Assembly: GCF_001570565.1 (NCBI RefSeq)
Contig: NZ_BBXE01000015.1
Location: 172,381-236,380, forward strand
Reading direction: 5' to 3'
Origin: Herbidospora yilanensis
Lineage (GTDB): Bacteria > Actinomycetota > Actinomycetes > Streptosporangiales > Streptosporangiaceae
Length of the DNA: 64,000 nt
Part shown: piece by piece, positions 27,411 to 37,274 of the stretch
Layout of the letters: the number at the start of each line of letters is the position of its first letter
Numbering within the stretch: position 1 is the stretch's first letter
The notes under the pieces: generated by a model
What the model was told of the DNA's origin: nothing
The model's database searches: none
What the model saw: only the letters and a program-made list of their open reading frames with translations
Position numbers and translations under genes: made by a program

Positions 27411-28376
27411 GTGTATTCCCCGACGTTGGAGAGCCCCGCGCGCGACACGGGCAGCCAACTGTCGGGCTGGGAACACCCGGTCGAGAAACCCGCTGAGACG
27501 CCGTCCCGGTTGAGGGCGCTGGTCCGTCCGTGGCTGGCCGTGTTGTGCGCCGCCGCGCTGGGGGTGTCGGTCGGGGTGGTCATCGGGGTCGGGCTGGCCC
27601 GCGAGATCACCCTCGACGTCGACGGCAAGCTGACCACCCACCGTTCGTTCGCGGCCGACGTGCGCGGCGCGTTGAAGGCCGCGGGGGTGCCCTACGAGAC
27701 GGGCGACATGGTCTCGCCCCCGCCGTCGGCCGAGATCGGCGACGACATGACGATCGTGGTCAGGCACGCCCGCCCGCTGACGCTGAACCTCGACGGGACC
27801 TCCAGCACCCATCTGACCACGGCGCTCAACGTCCAGGACGCTCTCCTAGAGCTCAAGATGAACCCCAACAAGCTGCAGCTCTCGACGACCCGGCTGCGGC
27901 AGATCCCGGTCGAGGGGTTCGAGCTCGACGCGCGCTCCCAGCGCAAGGTGACGATCGTGGCCGGCAGCATGCGCATCGAGACCACGACGATCGGCCGGAC
28001 GGTCGAAGAGGTGCTGAAGGAGTCGAACATCGAACTCGGCGAGGGCGACAAGGTGTCGCCCGGCCTGTCGACGTTCCCGCCGGAGGACACGGTGATCCGG
28101 GTGACCCCCGGCCTGCCGCCCCACACGATCCCGATCTCGGCCGACGTGGCCGCGCTGAACTGGGACGCGCTGGCGCGATGCGTGTCGGGGAACGACGCCA
28201 AGTCGGCGCCGGGAGGGCTCTACGGGTTCGGGCTGAAGATGTGGCGCGCGGTCGGCGGCGAGAAGCGGCCGGTCGACTGGCCGGAGGCCGAGCAGACCTA
28301 CCGGGCGCAGCTCCTCTACCAGCGGCTGGCGGGCGACTGGAAACGCGCCTGGCCGGACTGCGGCGACCGCCTCTGA
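27411..28376 (+). CDS. Rpf-like membrane-anchored protein with DUF348 repeats; catalytic Glu replaced
   Basis: 321 residues at the position of rpfB. One membrane helix (about 38-63) anchors three ubiquitin-like DUF348 repeats (about 64-120, 121-177, 178-235). The C-terminus (about 249-321) is an Rpf/lysozyme-like domain: NWDALARCVSGN, then LYGFGLKMWRAVGG and AWPDC. Active Rpf domains have CESG here, the Glu being the catalytic acid; this protein has Val258 (codon GTG at 28182-28184, one base from GAG). The G5 domain of mycobacterial RpfB is absent. It probably binds glycan or a partner (RpfB pairs with RipA) without cutting. GTG start with GGAAGGA 7 bases upstream. Confidence 0.87.
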   Translation: MYSPTLESPARDTGSQLSGWEHPVEKPAETPSRLRALVRPWLAVLCAAALGVSVGVVIGVGLAREITLDVDGKLTTHRSFAADVRGALKAAGVPYETGDMVSPPPSAEIGDDMTIVVRHARPLTLNLDGTSSTHLTTALNVQDALLELKMNPNKLQLSTTRLRQIPVEGFELDARSQRKVTIVAGSMRIETTTIGRTVEEVLKESNIELGEGDKVSPGLSTFPPEDTVIRVTPGLPPHTIPISADVAALNWDALARCVSGNDAKSAPGGLYGFGLKMWRAVGGEKRPVDWPEAEQTYRAQLLYQRLAGDWKRAWPDCGDRL

Positions 28377-28380
28377 CCGT

Positions 28381-29553
28381 TCAGCCGACGGCATGGCCGT
28401 AGTCGACCGCTCCCGCCGGGGCGGGGGTGGCCGCCGAGGTGTAGACCGCGCCGACGCCGTCGCGGTCGGGCGCGCCGATCAGCAGTCCGGCTGCCCCGTC
28501 GGCCGCCAGTGACCAGCCGTAACGCTGGCCCGGCTGGGGCGGGACCGGCAGCGGGGCCACGGTCCCGTCGACGGTGCTGGTGTGCACGCCCCCCGTCGCT
28601 CCCTTCGTATAGGGGTGGCCCATGGCGAGCCTCCCGTCGCCGGTGAACGCCAGCGACCAGCCGAGGCCCGTCGTGCCGGGCACGGTGATCGCCTTGACGG
28701 GGGCGAGGCCGGCCCAGAGCTGGACCATGCCGGCGTCGCGCGGCCCGGCGAGCGGGGCGCTCGCGGCCAGGTAGGAGGTGCCGCCGATCCGGGTGGCCGC
28801 CAACGTCCAGCCGAAGCGGTTGCCCGCCTCTTCGGGCACCTCCTCGGTGGCCTGGCCGAGGTCCCACTTCCTGGTCGTGTACGGCGCCCCCGACAACACG
28901 TCCTTGACGACGACGACCGTCCCGGCGTCGACGATGCCGCTGGCGACCTGGACCCCCGTGCCGTCGTTGTCCTCGTAGGGCACGCCGACGGCCAGGTCGG
29001 GCCGGGCGGGGTCGCCGTGGAAGGCCAGCGACCAGCCCCACATGTCGCCGACCTCGCCGTTGCCGATCACGCCGTCGGACTCCTGGTTGAGCCGCGTCCG
29101 CCCCCGAGGGGAGAACAGGTGTACCGCCCCGGCGTCGGTCAGCGGGTCGTCGGCGTGGGGTTCGCCGACCGCCAGCACCCAGCCGGCCGGCAGGTCGGCC
29201 GCCGCCAGCGACCAGCCGAAGTGGGCGTCCTTCTGCGGGTCCCGTGCGGTCAGGGTCCGCACGCCGCCCGCTGAGAACACGTAGACCGCGCCCTCGTCGT
29301 CGGCGCCGGCATAGGGGGCGCCCACGACGACGTCGAGGCAGCGGTCGCCGTCGATGTGGGCGGTGGCCACGGCCCAGCCGAAGCCGGTGCCGCTCTCGCC
29401 GCCCGGGGGTCTGAGGGTCTGGCCGCCGAAGGTCACGGTCTCGGCGAAGGGGTCGCCGACGGCGTGGGTCGCGGCGGGGCAGGGGGCGGCGGAGGCCGTA
29501 CCGGAAGGGACGAGCGCCGACCCGAGCAGGAGAGCGGTGAGCAGCCGGGTCAC
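28381..29553 (-). CDS. Secreted FG-GAP/integrin-alpha-like beta-propeller protein
   Basis: 390 residues. Signal peptide about 1-23 (cut after TASA). The rest consists of about six FG-GAP-type blades, each with FGWxxA followed by a V-V-GAPYA or AVGEPHA strand (GFGWAVATAHIDGDRCLDVVVG, quoted only in part here; HFGWSLAAADL; MWGWSLAFHGD; RFGWTLAATRI; GLGWSLAFTGD; RYGWSLAADGA). Such propellers bind ligands or proteins outside the cell. Its GTG start overlaps the kinase stop by 4 bases, so kinase and propeller are made together. The 3' end is 4 bases from the convergent rpf-like gene. Confidence 0.85.
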   Translation of the reverse strand: MTRLLTALLLGSALVPSGTASAAPCPAATHAVGDPFAETVTFGGQTLRPPGGESGTGFGWAVATAHIDGDRCLDVVVGAPYAGADDEGAVYVFSAGGVRTLTARDPQKDAHFGWSLAAADLPAGWVLAVGEPHADDPLTDAGAVHLFSPRGRTRLNQESDGVIGNGEVGDMWGWSLAFHGDPARPDLAVGVPYEDNDGTGVQVASGIVDAGTVVVVKDVLSGAPYTTRKWDLGQATEEVPEEAGNRFGWTLAATRIGGTSYLAASAPLAGPRDAGMVQLWAGLAPVKAITVPGTTGLGWSLAFTGDGRLAMGHPYTKGATGGVHTSTVDGTVAPLPVPPQPGQRYGWSLAADGAAGLLIGAPDRDGVGAVYTSAATPAPAGAVDYGHAVG

Positions 29554-31070
29554 AGAGCCACCTCCAGGCCGCCGCCGAACTGGAGCCGGGCGGGAACGCG
29601 GTCGCCGGGGAGGTCGAACACGAGCCTGCCGTCGGAGCGCCCGCCGGGCCGCAGCCCGCTCGGCAGCGGCGTGGAGAGGCGATGGGCCCGGTAGGCCGTG
29701 CCCGAGGTGTCGAGCAGCACCGGCGTGGCGTTGATCGCGACCAGCTCGCCGCCGGTGTTGACCATGCTCCACGGGATCACGCAGAACGCCCCCTGCGAGG
29801 CCGTGACCCCTTCGTAGTCGGGGAGCCCGCACCGTGGATCCCTGGTGATGACCAGGTCCACCCCGAACCCCGCGCCGACGCTGATCCGCTTGGCGACGTC
29901 GCCGCCGGCGGCCTCCCGCGCGGCGATCTGCACGGCGGTGCGCGGCTCGTTGTCCCCCGACACGACCAGCACCCCGACGCTGACCACGAACGCCACGAAG
30001 ATCACCACGGCCGCGACGAGCCACCGGTCCGAACGCGACCGTGGTGGTCTCATCGGTGGTCCCGTGGAGGTGTCGGGGCCGCTTGAGGCGACCACGGTGA
30101 CCGGTTCGGCGGTGCGGTCGATCCGCTCGCCGGAAGCCGGGATCTCGTCGGCGGGTTCGGGGAGGCTCTGCTGGAGGGTCCGGTTGAGTTCCTCCACCGG
30201 CATCAGCGGCTCGGCCCGCCGGACCTCCGGGTCGCGGGCCGAGACCGCCGGCAGGGCGCCGCCGACCAGGGCGATCAGCAGGTCCTGGGCGGTCGGGCGG
30301 CGGGTCGGGTCGGGGTCGGTCGCCAGGCGGACCAGCTCGTTCAACGGCTCGGGCAGCGCGCCCAGGTCGGGGCGGCCGTTCAGGACGCGGGCCGCCAGGG
30401 TCACCATGTTGCCCTGGCCGTAGGGGTGACGGCCGGTGCCCGCGTAGGCCACCAGGCAGCCCCAGGCGAAGACGTCGGTCCACGGGCTGACCGGCTCGCC
30501 GCGCACCTGTTCCGGCGCCCACCAGCCGGGGCTGCCGAGGAGCTCCCCGGCCTGGGTGAAGTCGTGGGAGGCGTCCAGGGCCCGGGCGATGCCGAAGTCG
30601 ATCACGCGGGGCCCCGACAGGGACAGGATCACGTTGGCCGGTTTCAGGTCGCGGTGCACCAGGCCCGCCACGTGGATGGCCGCCAGCGCCGCCGCCACGC
30701 CCAGGGCCACACCGTGGAGCGGTCCCGGCTCAAGCGGGCCCTCTTGGACGATCTGCCGGTTGAGCGGGGTTCCGGCGATGTACTCGGTCACCATGTAGGG
30801 CCGCCCGTCGGGGGTGTTCCCGTTGTCGAGCACCTGGGCGGTGCAGAACGACGCCACCTTGCGCGCGTTCTCGACCTCGCCGTGGAAGCGGGCCGCGAAG
30901 GCGTCGTCGGCCAGTTGGGAGCGGACCACCTTGAGGGCCACCAGACGGCCGTCGGCCACGGCCAGGTAGACCGTGCCCATGCCGCCCTCGCCCAGGCGGC
31001 CCAGAAGCCGGTAGGTCCCGATCGTGGCGGGATCGTCGGGGCGGAGCGGCTCGGCGCCGGTCGGTTCCAT
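29550..31070 (-). CDS. Transmembrane serine/threonine protein kinase
   Basis: 506 residues. Kinase domain about 18-270: glycine loop [11 protein letters not shown] (27-37), Lys47 in [14 protein letters not shown] (139-146), DFG 158-160 and APEQVRG. A Pro-rich linker leads to one membrane helix (about 349-371). The outer domain (about 378-506) resembles the DUF4352/telomere-repeat-factor-like fold, with Cys402 and Cys421 likely in a disulfide. Pkn-type Hanks kinase sensing an extracellular cue. ATG with GGAGAG upstream. Divergent from rsmA by 121 bp; coupled to the secreted FG-GAP protein, a candidate ligand or target. Confidence 0.93.
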   Translation of the reverse strand: MEPTGAEPLRPDDPATIGTYRLLGRLGEGGMGTVYLAVADGRLVALKVVRSQLADDAFAARFHGEVENARKVASFCTAQVLDNGNTPDGRPYMVTEYIAGTPLNRQIVQEGPLEPGPLHGVALGVAAALAAIHVAGLVHRDLKPANVILSLSGPRVIDFGIARALDASHDFTQAGELLGSPGWWAPEQVRGEPVSPWTDVFAWGCLVAYAGTGRHPYGQGNMVTLAARVLNGRPDLGALPEPLNELVRLATDPDPTRRPTAQDLLIALVGGALPAVSARDPEVRRAEPLMPVEELNRTLQQSLPEPADEIPASGERIDRTAEPVTVVASSGPDTSTGPPMRPPRSRSDRWLVAAVVIFVAFVVSVGVLVVSGDNEPRTAVQIAAREAAGGDVAKRISVGAGFGVDLVITRDPRCGLPDYEGVTASQGAFCVIPWSMVNTGGELVAINATPVLLDTSGTAYRAHRLSTPLPSGLRPGGRSDGRLVFDLPGDRVPARLQFGGGLEVAL

Positions 31071-31191
31071 CTGGGGGCTCTCCTACGGCCTGTGCAGGTT
31101 CGTGAACACTTCGAAGCGATCGCCAGCATGGATTGCCCGCGGGGGTCGCGAACAGGTAAATCGACGCGTTCGCATGCCCGACACTGGTTGC

Positions 31192-32034
31192 ATGAGTCTG
31201 CTCGGGCCCGTTGAGGTGCGCACGCTTGCGGAGAAGTTGAACATCCGGCCCACCAAGAAGCTCGGGCAGAACTTCGTGATCGACGGCGGCACCGTCCGCA
31301 AGATCGTCAGAGTCGCCGAGGTGTCGCCCGACGACGTGGTCATCGAGGTCGGCCCGGGGCTGGGGTCGCTGACGCTGGCGTTGTTGTCGGAGGTCGCCGA
31401 GGTCGTCGCGGTCGAGATCGATCCGGTGCTGGCGGGACAGCTCCCCGAGACGGTCACGGTCATGCTTCCTGACTACGCCGACCGGCTGAGGGTCGTCCAG
31501 GCCGACGCCTTGCGCATCACTCCGGACGACCTGTCGGCCCGGCCGACCGCGCTGGTCGCCAACCTGCCCTACAACGTGTCGGTCCCGGTTGTCCTGCACC
31601 TGCTGGAGATCCTGCCCGGGCTGCGCCGGGGCCTGGTGATGGTGCAGTCGGAGGTCGCCGACCGGCTGGCCGCCCGGCCCGGCTCCCGGGTCTACGGCGT
31701 GCCGTCGGTCAAGGCCGCCTGGTACGCCGACGTCCGCCGCGCGGGCCCGGTCGGGCGCAACGTCTTCTGGCCGGCCCCCAACGTCGACTCGGGCCTGGTC
31801 TCCCTGGTCCGCCGTGAGCCCCCGGCCACCACCGCCACCAGGAAAGAGGTGTTCGCCGCGATCGACGCCGCGTTCGCCCAGCGGCGCAAGACCCTGCGCG
31901 CCGCCCTGGCGGGCTGGGCGGGCTCCCCGGCGCTGGCCGAGGAGGCGCTCGTGAAGGCGGGCGTCGACCCGCAGGCCCGGGGCGAGCAGCTCGACGTGGC
32001 CGACTTCGCCCGAATCGCCGAACACCGCCGCTAG
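31192..32034 (+). CDS. rsmA: 16S rRNA (adenine-1518/1519-N6)-dimethyltransferase
   Basis: KsgA/RsmA dimethylates two adenosines in the 3' hairpin of 16S rRNA. Signature [10 protein letters not shown] near residue 22, SAM loop [10 protein letters not shown] and the catalytic NLPYNVS, then [11 protein letters not shown] and [12 protein letters not shown]. 280 residues. I chose ATG at 31192; an in-frame ATG at 31174 would add 6 residues. No Shine-Dalgarno is clear, so it may be leaderless. Conserved with rpf, ispE and tatD. Confidence 0.96.
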   Translation: MSLLGPVEVRTLAEKLNIRPTKKLGQNFVIDGGTVRKIVRVAEVSPDDVVIEVGPGLGSLTLALLSEVAEVVAVEIDPVLAGQLPETVTVMLPDYADRLRVVQADALRITPDDLSARPTALVANLPYNVSVPVVLHLLEILPGLRRGLVMVQSEVADRLAARPGSRVYGVPSVKAAWYADVRRAGPVGRNVFWPAPNVDSGLVSLVRREPPATTATRKEVFAAIDAAFAQRRKTLRAALAGWAGSPALAEEALVKAGVDPQARGEQLDVADFARIAEHRR

Positions 32035-32037
32035 GCT
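32032..32037 (+). promoter_or_regulatory. Candidate -10 hexamer of leaderless ispE
   Basis: TAGGCT, identical to the metG and ABC-F hexamers, ends 8 bases before the GTG of ispE and overlaps the rsmA stop. It suggests ispE has its own leaderless transcript besides read-through. Confidence 0.42.
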
Positions 32038-32045
32038 CCCGTCAC

Positions 32046-32912
32046 GTGATTACCGTGCGTGTGCCCGCCAAGGTCAATCTTCAGCTCTCCGTCGGCCCGC
32101 TGCGCGACGACGGCTTCCACGACCTCGTCAACGTCTTCCAGGCCGTCTCCCTGTTCGACGAGGTCACCGCGGCGGAGTCAGACCGGGTCGAGGTCGTCTG
32201 CGACCACGCCGACGTGCCGCTCGGGGCCGACAACCTGGCCGTCCGGGCCGCCCACGCGCTCGCGCCCGGCAGGGGCGTCCGGCTGGAGATCAAGAAGACC
32301 ATCCCGATCGCGGGCGGCATGGCCGGGGGCAGCGCCGACGCCGCCGCCGCGCTCGTCGCGTGCAACGCCCTCTGGAAGCTCGGCAGGACGCGTGAGGAAC
32401 TGATGGAGATCGGCGGCACGCTCGGCAGCGACGTGCCGTTCGCGCTGCTCGGCGGCACCGCCGTCGGCGTCGGCAAGGGCGAGGTCCTGACGCCGATGGA
32501 GACTTCGGGCACCTTCCACTGGGTGTTCGCGCTGGCCGACGGCGGGCTGTCGACGCCGCAGGTCTACGGCGAGTGCGACCGCATCAGGGAGGCCACCGGC
32601 GAGCAGGCCGCCTGGCCGATTTTGAGCGACCCGCTGACCAGGGCGCTGGCCGACGGCGACGCCGCGGCCCTCGGGGCCGCGCTCGTCAACGACCTCCAGC
32701 CCGCCGCCATCATGTTGCGCCGCTCCCTCCACCGCACCCTCGACGAGGGCCGCGAGCTGGGCGCGCTCGGCGCGCTCGTGTCGGGGTCCGGGCCGACGTG
32801 CGCGTTCCTGGCCGCCGACGAGATGCACGCGCGGGAACTCGCCGTCGCGCTCACCAGTTGCCGCCAGGCCGTCATCGCCTCCGGACCGGTGCCGGGAGCC
32901 GCGATCGTCTAG
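32046..32912 (+). CDS. ispE: 4-diphosphocytidyl-2-C-methyl-D-erythritol kinase
   Basis: GHMP kinase of the MEP pathway for isoprenoid precursors. N-terminal VRVPAKVNLQLSVG (substrate binding), ATP loop PIAGGMAGGSADAAAAL (about 86-102) and the C-terminal LVSGSGPTCAF motif are all present. 288 residues, normal. GTG start 11 bases after rsmA. The MEP route supplies polyprenyl carriers for the glycan synthesis encoded elsewhere in the window. Confidence 0.96.
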   Translation: MITVRVPAKVNLQLSVGPLRDDGFHDLVNVFQAVSLFDEVTAAESDRVEVVCDHADVPLGADNLAVRAAHALAPGRGVRLEIKKTIPIAGGMAGGSADAAAALVACNALWKLGRTREELMEIGGTLGSDVPFALLGGTAVGVGKGEVLTPMETSGTFHWVFALADGGLSTPQVYGECDRIREATGEQAAWPILSDPLTRALADGDAAALGAALVNDLQPAAIMLRRSLHRTLDEGRELGALGALVSGSGPTCAFLAADEMHARELAVALTSCRQAVIASGPVPGAAIV

Positions 32913-32913
32913 A

Positions 32914-32919
32914 TAGGCT
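32914..32919 (+). promoter_or_regulatory. Candidate -10 hexamer upstream of the ABC-F gene
   Basis: TAGGCT ends 9 bases before the ATG at 32929, just after the ispE stop codon; third copy of this hexamer-start arrangement in the window. Confidence 0.4.
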
Positions 32920-32928
32920 TGGCAGGCG

Positions 32929-34719
<1,791 letters not shown>

Positions 34720-34731
34720 CGCCACAAATGA

Positions 34732-34768
34732 GAAGGAGCCCGGTTGGCCGACCGGGCTCCTTCTTTTT
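34732..34768 (+). terminator. Rho-independent terminator after the ABC-F gene
   Basis: Perfect 13-bp stem GAAGGAGCCCGGT/ACCGGGCTCCTTC closing a TGGCCG loop, followed by five T. It separates the rsmA-ispE-ABC-F run from the convergent secreted-protein gene. Confidence 0.97.
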
Positions 34769-34824
34769 GCTTCAGATGACTTGGGGCACCAACCGAGTCA
34801 TCTCAGCACTACGTGGTTGGAAGA

Positions 34825-36342
34825 TCAGACGATCTTGCCGGACCAGAGAGCCGCCGCCACCTTGTAGACGCCGAAGGTCTCACCGTCGAAGTACGGGGAA
34901 ACCGAGGTGTCGTAGCGCTTGTTGCCGTCGGTGTCAGCGACACCGATGGTCACGCCGTTCAGGTAGCCGAGGCGACGGGCGCTCTTGTACTGCGACAGCC
35001 ACGACGAGCCCAGCGAGCCCTCGCCCGTGAAGGACGACTTGACCCCGATGATCTCCTCGGCCTTGATGTCCGAGGCCTTCGCCGCGAACGTCTTGCCGTA
35101 GGTCCACTTCAGGGTGTGGCCGGTGAAGGCGTGGTTGCCGTCCGGGTGCTTCCCGCTCGGGTAGCCGAAGACGTAGACCGACTGGCCGACCTTCTGGTTG
35201 TACGCCAGACCCTGGCCACCGACGTTGTCACCGAGGCGACCGACGTCCTTGAGGCCGATGGACAGAACGATGCCCTTGACCTTGTAGTCGAGGTCGTAGT
35301 TGACCCAGAAGGTCCGCTTGACGTACTTCCAGGTGTTGCCGATCTTGTACGAGAAGACGAAGGTCTTGTCGTTCAGCCAGTAGCTGTCGCCGTCGTTCTG
35401 CGTGCCAGCCGGCGCGCGGAACTCGTTCTGGGTGATGAAGGCGTCGACCACGCCGGTGCCGGCCTTGTAGCTGTTGGCGGGCGCCTTGGGGTCGAGACCC
35501 TGCTTCGGCCAGTTCGCCTTCTTGAAGGCGTCCCAGTCGACGTCGACCTTCTTGCTCTCCGGGGTACCGACCGGAACGACCTTCCAGTGGTCCAGGTACT
35601 CGATGATCTCGAGCTTGGAGTAGCCGGTCTCCTTCTTCGCCTCCAGCTCAGCCTTGGCCTTCTCGGCCTGGGCCTTGGTGGGGTAAGGCTTGGAGACCCA
35701 GTCGACGTCGGTGCCGCCGGCGACGGGGAGCACACCGTTGTACACGTTCACGAACGCGTAGTTGCGGTCGCCGTCCTCGTAGACGTCGAAGTCGTAGTGC
35801 GTGAAGGCCTGCTTGCCGACGTAGATGCCCCACGGGGTCTTGCCCTGGTAGTAACCGGGGATGAAGACCCACTTGTCGAGGGTGGCCTTGTTGGACGCCG
35901 TGTCGTAGACACAGTGACCAGCGGTGGCGACGAGGTTCTTGTAGCTGCTCTGGAGCGAGGTGCCGGTGCACCAGTGCGGCTTGCCGTCAGCGCCGATGAA
36001 GAACACCTTGCCCGTGGTCTTGGGCAGGTTGACGTTCTTCGAGACGCTGGTGGTCTTCTTCTCGTCACCGATGGCCGGGACGACGCCAGGCTTCGTGTCG
36101 GCGGTGGGACCACCGGTCGACACGTGCTTGCCGACGACCTGAGTCTCGACGTTGTAGGGCGTGGCGCCGATCAGGTTGGCCTTCATCTCGCCGTACCAGA
36201 AGGCAGCGACCTGCTGCGCGGCGAGGTTGGTGCTGGCCAGGCTGTCGGAGGCGACGTCGCCAGCAGCCTGCGCCGGAGCGGCCACGACCGCGGAGGCAAG
36301 CAGCCCCGCGCTCAGACCGCCCAGAATGAGCGTGCGCTTCAT
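34825..36342 (-). CDS. Secreted trypsin-fold protein lacking catalytic Asp and Ser (predicted pseudoprotease)
   Basis: 505 residues with a signal peptide (about 1-27, cut after AQA). It follows the actinomycete trypsin-like peptidase family: CTGTSLQSSYKNLVATAGHCVYD contains His143 with Cys125/Cys144 (quoted as landmark positions). Where active members have DVGMV or DYAF, it has NYAFV (Asn194). Where they have GGSSGGPWL, it has EGSLGSSWL, putting Leu444 at the catalytic Ser. A Lys-rich insertion of about 100 residues (about 212-310) splits the domain. Codon use is strongly biased (AAG, TAC, ACC, CTC) and less GC-rich than its neighbours, suggesting high expression. ATG start after GGGAG. Confidence 0.75.
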   Translation of the reverse strand: MKRTLILGGLSAGLLASAVVAAPAQAAGDVASDSLASTNLAAQQVAAFWYGEMKANLIGATPYNVETQVVGKHVSTGGPTADTKPGVVPAIGDEKKTTSVSKNVNLPKTTGKVFFIGADGKPHWCTGTSLQSSYKNLVATAGHCVYDTASNKATLDKWVFIPGYYQGKTPWGIYVGKQAFTHYDFDVYEDGDRNYAFVNVYNGVLPVAGGTDVDWVSKPYPTKAQAEKAKAELEAKKETGYSKLEIIEYLDHWKVVPVGTPESKKVDVDWDAFKKANWPKQGLDPKAPANSYKAGTGVVDAFITQNEFRAPAGTQNDGDSYWLNDKTFVFSYKIGNTWKYVKRTFWVNYDLDYKVKGIVLSIGLKDVGRLGDNVGGQGLAYNQKVGQSVYVFGYPSGKHPDGNHAFTGHTLKWTYGKTFAAKASDIKAEEIIGVKSSFTGEGSLGSSWLSQYKSARRLGYLNGVTIGVADTDGNKRYDTSVSPYFDGETFGVYKVAAALWSGKIV

Positions 36343-36384
36343 GTGGAACTCCCAGGTCTGTCGTGGGACGTCACTTGCGCCCCA

Positions 36385-36440
36385 TGCGTCAGGAAAGGAA
36401 CGTTCAAGAAGCTATAAGACGGAATGAGGGTGTGAAAGCA
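36385..36440 (-). promoter_or_regulatory. Possible promoter of the secreted trypsin-fold gene
   Basis: On the minus strand TTGCTT and TTATAG are separated by 18 bases, about 60-90 bases before the start codon. The match is moderate; it is the best one downstream of the hairpin at 36440-36467. Confidence 0.35.
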
Positions 36441-36467
36441 AAAAGACCAACTGGCCGAGGCCGTTGG
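36440..36467 (-). terminator. Rho-independent terminator, minus strand, downstream of marR
   Basis: On the minus strand CCAACGGCC and GGCC-A-GTTGG form a stem with one bulged A, followed by TCTTTTTG. It would stop marR transcripts before the secreted-protein promoter, or act as an attenuator if that gene is transcribed from further upstream. Confidence 0.7.
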
Positions 36468-36539
36468 GGTGTGGAAAGTTGCTGTAAACCTGTGGGGTTC
36501 CTGTGAAGATTCCGTTATTTCCGCTGATCGTGGGGCATG

Positions 36540-36593
36540 CCGATCGGTCACTTCATGGATCGATCCAGCTCTGGCGTGTGATGTAAATCACAC
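36540..36593. promoter_or_regulatory. CRP-like operator and adjoining palindromes
   Basis: 36576-36593 is GTGTGAT-GTAA-ATCACAC, a perfect 7-bp inverted repeat that fits the CRP/GlxR consensus TGTGA-N6-TCACA. Two more perfect palindromes lie beside it: TGGATCGATCCA (36556-36567) and CCGATCGG (36540-36547). They sit in the 302-bp gap between the secreted-protein gene and marR. Which promoter they serve is unclear. Confidence 0.6.
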
Positions 36594-36644
36594 AGCCCTG
36601 AAGGGAACCGGAAAGAGGGTCAACCCCGTCTTAGTCCGTCACGA

Positions 36645-37154
36645 CTACGCGGAGTCGCTGGTGTCGAACGGCACGAGAAGGGTGCGCAGGAGCCCGGAAA
36701 GATCTTGTTGCTGCTGCCGGCCGAGGGCCGCGAGCAGGTCCTGCTCCCGCCTGAGCAGGTCGGCGAAGGCCGCGTCGACGCGTCCGAGCCCTTTGGTGGT
36801 CAGTCGCACCAGCACGCCGCGCCGGTCGTCGGGGTCGGGGTTGCGGGTGACGAGTCCGGCGGCGGCCAGCCGGTCGATGCGGTTGGTCATGGTCCCGGAC
36901 GTCACCAGGGTGGCCCGCAGCAGCGCCCCCGGGCTCATCTCGTAGGGGGAACCGGCGCGGCGCAGCGCCGTGAGGACGTCGAACTCCCAGGGCTCCAGCC
37001 CGTGTTCGGCGAAGGCGGCCCGCCTGGCCCGCTCCAGATGACGGCTCAGCCGCGACACGCGGCTCAGCACCTGGAGCGGCGTCACGTCGAGGTCGGGGCG
37101 CTCCTGCCGCCAGGCCGCGACGAGCCGGTCGACTTCATCCTCGGCTGAGCTCAT
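36645..37154 (-). CDS. MarR-family transcriptional regulator
   Basis: 169 residues with the winged helix of MarR: EFDVLTALRRAGSPYEMSPGAL, the recognition helix TSGTMTNRIDRLAAAGLV and the wing RNPDPDDRRGVLVRLT. Flanking helices form the dimer and ligand pocket. The start ATG has no Shine-Dalgarno; TAGACT (37162-37167, minus strand) ends 8 bases upstream, so a leaderless mRNA is likely. Two palindromes in the divergent intergenic space are probable operators, and the divergent methyltransferase gene is the likely target besides autoregulation. Confidence 0.93.
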   Translation of the reverse strand: MSSAEDEVDRLVAAWRQERPDLDVTPLQVLSRVSRLSRHLERARRAAFAEHGLEPWEFDVLTALRRAGSPYEMSPGALLRATLVTSGTMTNRIDRLAAAGLVTRNPDPDDRRGVLVRLTTKGLGRVDAAFADLLRREQDLLAALGRQQQQDLSGLLRTLLVPFDTSDSA

Positions 37155-37161
37155 GGATGAC

Positions 37162-37167
37162 GAGTCT
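37162..37167 (-). promoter_or_regulatory. Candidate -10 hexamer of leaderless marR
   Basis: Minus-strand TAGACT (TANNNT), 8 bases before the marR ATG. The 12-bp palindrome at 37175-37186 lies in the spacer to a -35, so repressor binding would block it. Confidence 0.45.
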
Positions 37168-37174
37168 AGCTTTC

Positions 37175-37206
37175 CTTGACGTCAAGACATCTCTCTTGAT
37201 ATCAAG
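37175..37206. promoter_or_regulatory. Paired MarR operators
   Basis: Two perfect 12-bp palindromes, CTTGACGTCAAG (37175-37186) and CTTGATATCAAG (37195-37206), share the frame CTTGA-NN-TCAAG. Their centres are 20 bp apart, two helical turns, so dimers would sit on one face. They lie between the divergent marR and methyltransferase starts. Confidence 0.8.
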
Positions 37207-37230
37207 TATCTCTATGTCGAGAGAAATGTG

Positions 37231-37273
37231 GCAGCGGATATGAGCGCGAGGACCGCCGCGCCGGAGGCGCGGC
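37231..37273 (+). repeat. Half copy of the dispersed hairpin repeat (locus B)
   Basis: Only the 3' half is present: GCGGATATGAGCGCGAGG followed by hairpin CCGCGCC-GGA-GGCGCGG. Its last bases touch the ATG of the methyltransferase gene. The triloop and first stem bases make GGAGG, at Shine-Dalgarno distance (8 bases). Confidence 0.85.
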
Positions 37274-37274
37274 A

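Noticed and set aside
28381-30522. Single 713-codon protein on the minus strand
   Set aside because: The first half of this frame is an out-of-frame reading of the kinase gene; the real secreted protein starts at the GTG at 29553 with a signal peptide.
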